From RGIG7450 sp045633565 (GTDB taxonomy: Bacteria > Bacillota > Clostridia > RUG12999), in NCBI GenBank assembly GCA_045633565.1, contig JAZQYO010000007.1, positions 62,001 through 126,000 of the forward strand: a DNA stretch of 64,000 nt, in the 5' to 3' direction. The translations under genes and the position numbers were made by a program. Position 1 is the stretch's first letter. Every line of letters begins with the position of its first letter. Shown here piece by piece: positions 60,029 to 64,000 of the stretch. The notes below the pieces were generated by a model. It was not told where the DNA came from, made no database searches, and saw only the letters and a list, made by a program, of their open reading frames with translations.

Positions 60029-62233
60029 CTACCTCATCATCTGGTCGGCTATGAGCGCAGTGTTTTTTGCATCCTCTTTAAGCTTTGTAGCATTTTCAAG
60101 AAGCTGTTTGCTTATTTCCTCGCTGTTGCAGAGAGTTTCGTCAATGATTTTTTCATATTCTCCACTTGAGAAATCAGACGGATTTATTGAGGGCTGATTA
60201 ACACAGTTCTGAAAGCCTACCACCTTGGGGTCGTAGGCTATACCAATTCCCGGTACGCCCGAAAGAGCAGCATAAATGAGCATGTGCAGGCGGACAGCAA
60301 CCGTCAGACTGCTTTTTTCCACAATGCTGAGAGTTGTTGCAATGTCAGTTCTCCCTGAGATAAAAAGCGCCCGGTGCTTCATTTTTGAAATAATAGTTCT
60401 GCTTACCGAAGCATCAAACGGGTAGTGCAGAGGCAGGAAAACAGGTGTTAGGCCGTGTTTTTCTGCAATATAGTCTGCCATTTTTGCAAAATTATCGTCA
60501 AAGGTTTCTGAAAATCCTTGCCATTTGCGGACAGAAAAAAGTGCAATTTTTTCATCATCGCCAAGACCTGCTTCTTTGAGCAATCTGCCGGCATTCTCGG
60601 GATTTCTTATTTCAGCTGCGAAAACAGGGTCTGCAGTCACAATTGATTCAGGTTTGTTCACGCCGAGACTTTTGAGCTCAGCAAGAGAACTTTCGTCACG
60701 CAGGGTTATCAGACTTACCCGGTTTAAAATTTTCTTTGTGAGCCTTCTGTTTTTAGGCTTTGTGACAGGACCGATTCCGTTGGCATAAAGCATAACGGGG
60801 GTTTTCATCCTGATAGCACGGCGCACCATCCACAAATAATAGAGAAGGGATTTGGTGCTTGTTGCATCCTGAATAAGGCTTCCGCCACCTAAAATAAAAA
60901 GCTCGGAATTTTTAATGGCCTTATGGGTTTTGGATATGTCATACCTTGATATGGAATCAACGCCGTATATTTTTGAGGTTTCCTTTGGAGTAAAAGACAA
61001 AACGTTGATTTTGATGTCCGGATGAATTTCGCGGAGTGAATTTATCATAGCATAGAGCAGGGCGTCATCACCGCTGTTTTTAAAGCCATAATAACCGAGG
61101 ATTGTGCAGTCGTATTTCTTCGGACCGGAAACCATTTCATAAAGGGCAAGATTATCTTTCAGCATATTTTCGAGCGAATATTTTTCCTTAACAATACTGC
61201 GTCCGTATGCACCAAGAGTAAGTCTCTGCTCGTTTGTCATATCAAGAAGCGACAAGAGGTCCTGCTTGAACTTTTCGTCCTGAATATCCATTCTCAGGCG
61301 ACAGGTAAAGTTTGTTTCAACAGCCACATCAAGAGTGTCGTGGTCTAAAACCCCGATATAACCTTCCTCACCGGCAACAATTACCGGTTTACCCATTGAC
61401 ATGCATTCAAGTATTGCCCTGCCAACACCAATTCCGATATCGCAAGCAGCAATGTACTTTGGAACGTCTGTCAGTGAGCCGGTTAACGCAACGGCGTTTC
61501 TGGACAGACGAATATTAATTTCCTTTGCCCTTGCAGCAATTTTATCAAAGCTGTTGCCGTTCCCGATTACCATAAGCTCAAGACCGGGATGTTTTGTTTC
61601 CATTTCTTCGAAGAATTCAAGAAGCCTGAAAAGAGGCTTGCAGACATCATCATTAAGTCTGCTCATATAAACAATACGCTTTGCATTTTTATCAAACCCA
61701 AGCTCAGGCAACACACTTTCGTATGCGTTGTTTGGGGAAAATCTGTCAGTATCCACTCCGTTGACACTGACGATTATATTTTTACTTTTCAGGCGGTAAT
61801 TATCCTTGAGGTATCTTTTTATATCCTCGCTTACAGCAAGGGTTTTGCTGCCCCATCGGGTAAAAAGTTTTAAGGGGAAAGAAGTTGAAAATGTACCATG
61901 TGCCGACGTTACAAACTTAAATTTATGGATTTTACGTACATGGTGACACAAAAATGCCGGAATCCTTGCGTGAGCGTGAACAATGTCCGGTTTTTCCTCG
62001 CCGATAACTTTGCACAGGATTTTATAAGACTGGAACATTGAATGAAAATCACGGCGGTCAAGCGGAGCTTCAACCAGTTTTATTCCGCACGCTAAGGCAA
62101 CCTCCGAATAAGCGCCGGGGGCTGCAACTATTATTATTTCATGACCTTGAGCAGCAAGCTGACGTGAAAGCTCAATCACGTGGGTCTCAGCGCCGCCAAT
62201 GTCAAGACTCATCAGTGTCATAATAATTTTCAT
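60029..62233 (-). CDS. Glycosyltransferase family 4 fused to CsaB polysaccharide pyruvyl transferase
   Basis: 734 residues in two parts. About 1-365 is a GT-B glycosyltransferase (MSLDIGGAETHVIELSRQL, VSVNGVDTDRFSP, ILECMSMGKPVIV). About 370-734 is a CsaB domain (ILGYYGFKNSGDDALLYAMI, LGGGSLIQDATSTKSLLYYL, LYANGIGPVTKPKN, VRLHMLIYAALSGVPGIGI). CsaB adds pyruvyl ketals to secondary wall polysaccharide, the ligand of SLH domains. One enzyme may thus add and pyruvylate a sugar. AGGAGAG precedes the ATG, and a TTGAAA-16-TATAAT promoter lies upstream. It probably serves the SLH protein at 37.8 kb. Confidence 0.9.
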   Translation of the reverse strand: MKIIMTLMSLDIGGAETHVIELSRQLAAQGHEIIIVAAPGAYSEVALACGIKLVEAPLDRRDFHSMFQSYKILCKVIGEEKPDIVHAHARIPAFLCHHVRKIHKFKFVTSAHGTFSTSFPLKLFTRWGSKTLAVSEDIKRYLKDNYRLKSKNIIVSVNGVDTDRFSPNNAYESVLPELGFDKNAKRIVYMSRLNDDVCKPLFRLLEFFEEMETKHPGLELMVIGNGNSFDKIAARAKEINIRLSRNAVALTGSLTDVPKYIAACDIGIGVGRAILECMSMGKPVIVAGEEGYIGVLDHDTLDVAVETNFTCRLRMDIQDEKFKQDLLSLLDMTNEQRLTLGAYGRSIVKEKYSLENMLKDNLALYEMVSGPKKYDCTILGYYGFKNSGDDALLYAMINSLREIHPDIKINVLSFTPKETSKIYGVDSISRYDISKTHKAIKNSELFILGGGSLIQDATSTKSLLYYLWMVRRAIRMKTPVMLYANGIGPVTKPKNRRLTKKILNRVSLITLRDESSLAELKSLGVNKPESIVTADPVFAAEIRNPENAGRLLKEAGLGDDEKIALFSVRKWQGFSETFDDNFAKMADYIAEKHGLTPVFLPLHYPFDASVSRTIISKMKHRALFISGRTDIATTLSIVEKSSLTVAVRLHMLIYAALSGVPGIGIAYDPKVVGFQNCVNQPSINPSDFSSGEYEKIIDETLCNSEEISKQLLENATKLKEDAKNTALIADQMMR

Positions 62234-62277
62234 GGATTTATCTCTCCTGAAAAAGAATTTTTTCTGTATATTTATAT

Positions 62278-62362
62278 ATTATACCACAGACACGAAAAAT
62301 TTCAAGTATTAATATATTTTAACATATTCGCACTTGAAAATAAGGCGAAATTGTGGTATAAT
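62278..62362. promoter_or_regulatory. Back-to-back, near mirror-image promoters of GT4-CsaB and miaB
   Basis: Leftward: TTGAAA (62305-62300) and TATAAT (62283-62278), 16 bp apart. Rightward: TTGAAA (62334-62339) and TATAAT (62357-62362), 17 bp apart. Both share the context CTTGAAA and TGTGGTATAAT, so the region is an imperfect 85-bp inverted repeat. Confidence 0.7.
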
Positions 62363-62402
62363 TAATCATAGCTGTAACCGAAAGGAGATGACGGCTTAAA
62401 AT

Positions 62403-63773
62403 ATGGAAAATATATACGAAAAATTGCGCAGCCGTATCCTGATGGACGGCAGCAAAAAAGCATATACAAAATTTTACGGTTGTGCCCAGAATGAAGCAGA
62501 TATGGAAACCATCCGTGGCATGCTCCAGGTTATGGGTTATGATTTTACGGACGAGCCGGCAGATGCGGACATTATTGTCATAAATACCTGTGCGGTCCGT
62601 GAGGGCGCAGAGGACAGAATTTACGGTAATGTGGGTGCATTTAAAAAACTCAAAGAGAAAAAACATGACCTTATAATTGTAATCTGCGGTTGTATGACCC
62701 AGCGCCCCGGTCCGGCGGACAAGCTGAAAAAATCCTACCCGTATGTTGATATAGTTTTCGGCACACACGGAATAGAAAAATTCCCGAAAAAACTGCTTAA
62801 AAGGCTTGAAACGGGCAAACGTGTATTTGAAATTGAAGAAACAAGCGAAATTGTTGAAGGACTGCCTGTAAAGAGGAAAGAAAGTGTTTCTGCCAATGTC
62901 AGCATAATTTACGGTTGTAACAATTTCTGCAGCTACTGTATTGTGCCTTATACCAGAGGCAGAGAACGGTCCCGCAGGTGGGAAAACATTGTTTGCGAGG
63001 TAAAAGGACTTGCAGAAAAAGGCGTGAGCGAAATAACGCTACTCGGGCAGAATGTAAATTCCTACGGCAAAGACCTTGATGATGGAATAAATTTTGCGGG
63101 GCTGCTCAGAAAAATAAACGAAATTGACGGCATAAAACGCATCAGGTTTATGACGTCTCATCCCAAAGATTTGTCGGACGAGCTTATTTTGGCGATGTCC
63201 GAATGTGACAAGGTTTGCCGTCAGCTTCATCTGCCAATTCAGGCGGGCAGCAACCGTGTGCTGAGGGACATGAACAGAAAATATACAAGAGAGAGTTATC
63301 TTGCTCTTGTAGAAAAAATCCGCACGGCCATGCCTGATATTACGCTCACCACCGATATAATCGTGGGATTTCCCAACGAAACAAAAGAAGAATTTGAAGA
63401 TACTATGGACATAATAAGAAAAGTCCGGTATGACGGCATTTTCAGTTTTATTTATTCAAAGCGCAGCGGCACTCCTGCGGCAAAAATGGAAGACGCTATA
63501 TCCGACGGGGAAAAAAGCGAAAATCTTTCAAAATTGCTTGAGGTTCAGAAAGAAATTCAGCTTGAAATAAATAAAAACTATCTTGGCAAATCTTTAGAAG
63601 TTTTGGTTGACGAAAGAAGTAAAACTGACGAAAATCTCTTAAGCGGAAGAACGGACGGAGGCAAAATAGTCCATTTTCCCGGCGATGCAGGTCTTATCGG
63701 CAAATATGTAAATGTAAAAATTAAAGAGGTCAAATCTTTTTATCTGACCGGAGAAATAGAGGGAGAAAAATAA
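62403..63773 (+). CDS. miaB: tRNA-2-methylthio-N6-dimethylallyladenosine synthase
   Basis: 456 residues. The MTTase domain carries three Cys for the auxiliary cluster (Cys27 in FYGCAQNEAD, NTCAVREGAEDR, CGCMTQRPGP), the radical SAM domain has CNNFCSYCIVPYTRGRE, and a C-terminal TRAM domain ends the protein. It methylthiolates A37 of tRNAs reading U-starting codons. The first Cys motif reads YGCAQN where most have GCQMN. Confidence 0.95.
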   Translation: MENIYEKLRSRILMDGSKKAYTKFYGCAQNEADMETIRGMLQVMGYDFTDEPADADIIVINTCAVREGAEDRIYGNVGAFKKLKEKKHDLIIVICGCMTQRPGPADKLKKSYPYVDIVFGTHGIEKFPKKLLKRLETGKRVFEIEETSEIVEGLPVKRKESVSANVSIIYGCNNFCSYCIVPYTRGRERSRRWENIVCEVKGLAEKGVSEITLLGQNVNSYGKDLDDGINFAGLLRKINEIDGIKRIRFMTSHPKDLSDELILAMSECDKVCRQLHLPIQAGSNRVLRDMNRKYTRESYLALVEKIRTAMPDITLTTDIIVGFPNETKEEFEDTMDIIRKVRYDGIFSFIYSKRSGTPAAKMEDAISDGEKSENLSKLLEVQKEIQLEINKNYLGKSLEVLVDERSKTDENLLSGRTDGGKIVHFPGDAGLIGKYVNVKIKEVKSFYLTGEIEGEK

Positions 63774-64000
63774 ATGAATAAAGTAATAGAACTTGCAAAA
63801 GAGCTTGGAGAAGCGTTAAGCGGTAGTGATGAATTTTTAAGATACAGAGCAGCGGATGAAGCATATCATGCCGATGCGGAGGCGCTCCGCCTTACCGAGG
63901 AATATGGTAAAAAAAGTGAGGAGCTTGCAAAAGAGCTTTCAAAAGATGATATAAAGCCATCTGAAATGATTAAAATTCGCCAGCAGATGACGGCGGAGTA
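63774..64000 (+). CDS. YlbF/YmcA family protein, N-terminal part (ricA-like)
   Basis: An ATG directly after the miaB stop, behind GAGGGAG, opens at least 75 codons to the window edge. The peptide (MNKVIELAKELGEALSGSDEF, then helices rich in Ala, Glu and Lys) has the all-helical YlbF pattern. In Bacillus ymcA (ricA) follows miaB (ymcB) directly, and its product works with YlbF and YaaT in mRNA processing. The same order here supports ricA, but ylbF itself is also possible. Confidence 0.8.
   Translation, partial: MNKVIELAKELGEALSGSDEFLRYRAADEAYHADAEALRLTEEYGKKSEELAKELSKDDIKPSEMIKIRQQMTAE

Noticed and set aside
1..64000. CRISPR arrays, insertion-sequence transposases, prophage genes or rRNA genes
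   Set aside because: I saw no spaced direct repeats, transposase motifs, phage structural genes or rRNA segments anywhere in the window.

Overview
The window reads as a chromosome segment of a low-GC Gram-positive anaerobe of the class Clostridia. Five things point this way: a full S10-spc-alpha ribosomal cluster with adk, map and infA embedded in it; L27 made with a cleavable N-terminus beside its protease Prp; the lipoprotein-alr-mazEF order known from Bacillus and Clostridium; S-layer-homology (SLH) wall anchoring with CsaB; and a fermentative AdhE. I cannot name the genus. Nothing was searched or computed; all calls rest on reading the bases and the translations.

Layout. 1-0.4 kb: start of a flavoprotein gene, then a tRNA-Arg(CCU) preceded by a broken copy of its own 5' end. 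0.5-6 kb: sugar use (GH29 fucosidase, AraC regulator, xylB-xylA). 6-12 kb: a small APH-fold kinase, adhE with a divergent DeoR regulator, and a CPA2 antiporter. 12-15 kb (minus): nif3-like, radC, lspA and an rluD-type gene as one operon. 15.1-31 kb: a strong promoter and a roughly 310-nt structured leader, then rpsJ to rplQ including secY and rpoA. 31-37.6 kb: HAD phosphatase, rpsT, tRNA-Arg(CCG), an AraC regulator divergent from a domain-swapped GH3 enzyme, yifB and veg. 37.8-41.2 kb: a large SLH surface protein. 41.3-49 kb: rpmB, a phosphatase, murA, a UgtP-like glycosyltransferase, rpmE, mgtE and rplU-prp-rpmA. 49-54 kb: nnrDE, a GerS/YdcC-like lipoprotein, alr and mazEF. 54-58.6 kb: a very strongly biased secreted protein of unknown function, a NodB deacetylase and a MetY-type enzyme. 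58.7-64 kb: DUF378, a 6S-like RNA, DUF1292, yqgF, a GT4-CsaB fusion, miaB and the start of a ricA/ymcA-like gene.

The genes divide into ribosome production, envelope building (murA, UgtP-like lipid glycosylation, SLH protein plus CsaB pyruvylation, alr, deacetylase) and plant-sugar catabolism feeding ethanol fermentation.

The most unusual material is non-coding. Two homologous rod-like RNA genes (2059-2272 and 11938-12099, minus) share promoter geometry, a closing stem that begins at the predicted +1, and a near-identical terminator. A second, unrelated structured element occurs twice (42.24-42.42 kb minus; 57.17-57.33 kb plus), each copy behind a consensus promoter and leading into an unrelated gene. 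The mgtE gene carries a leader with a 31-codon upstream ORF containing two Pro-Pro motifs. These are my candidates for undescribed regulation.
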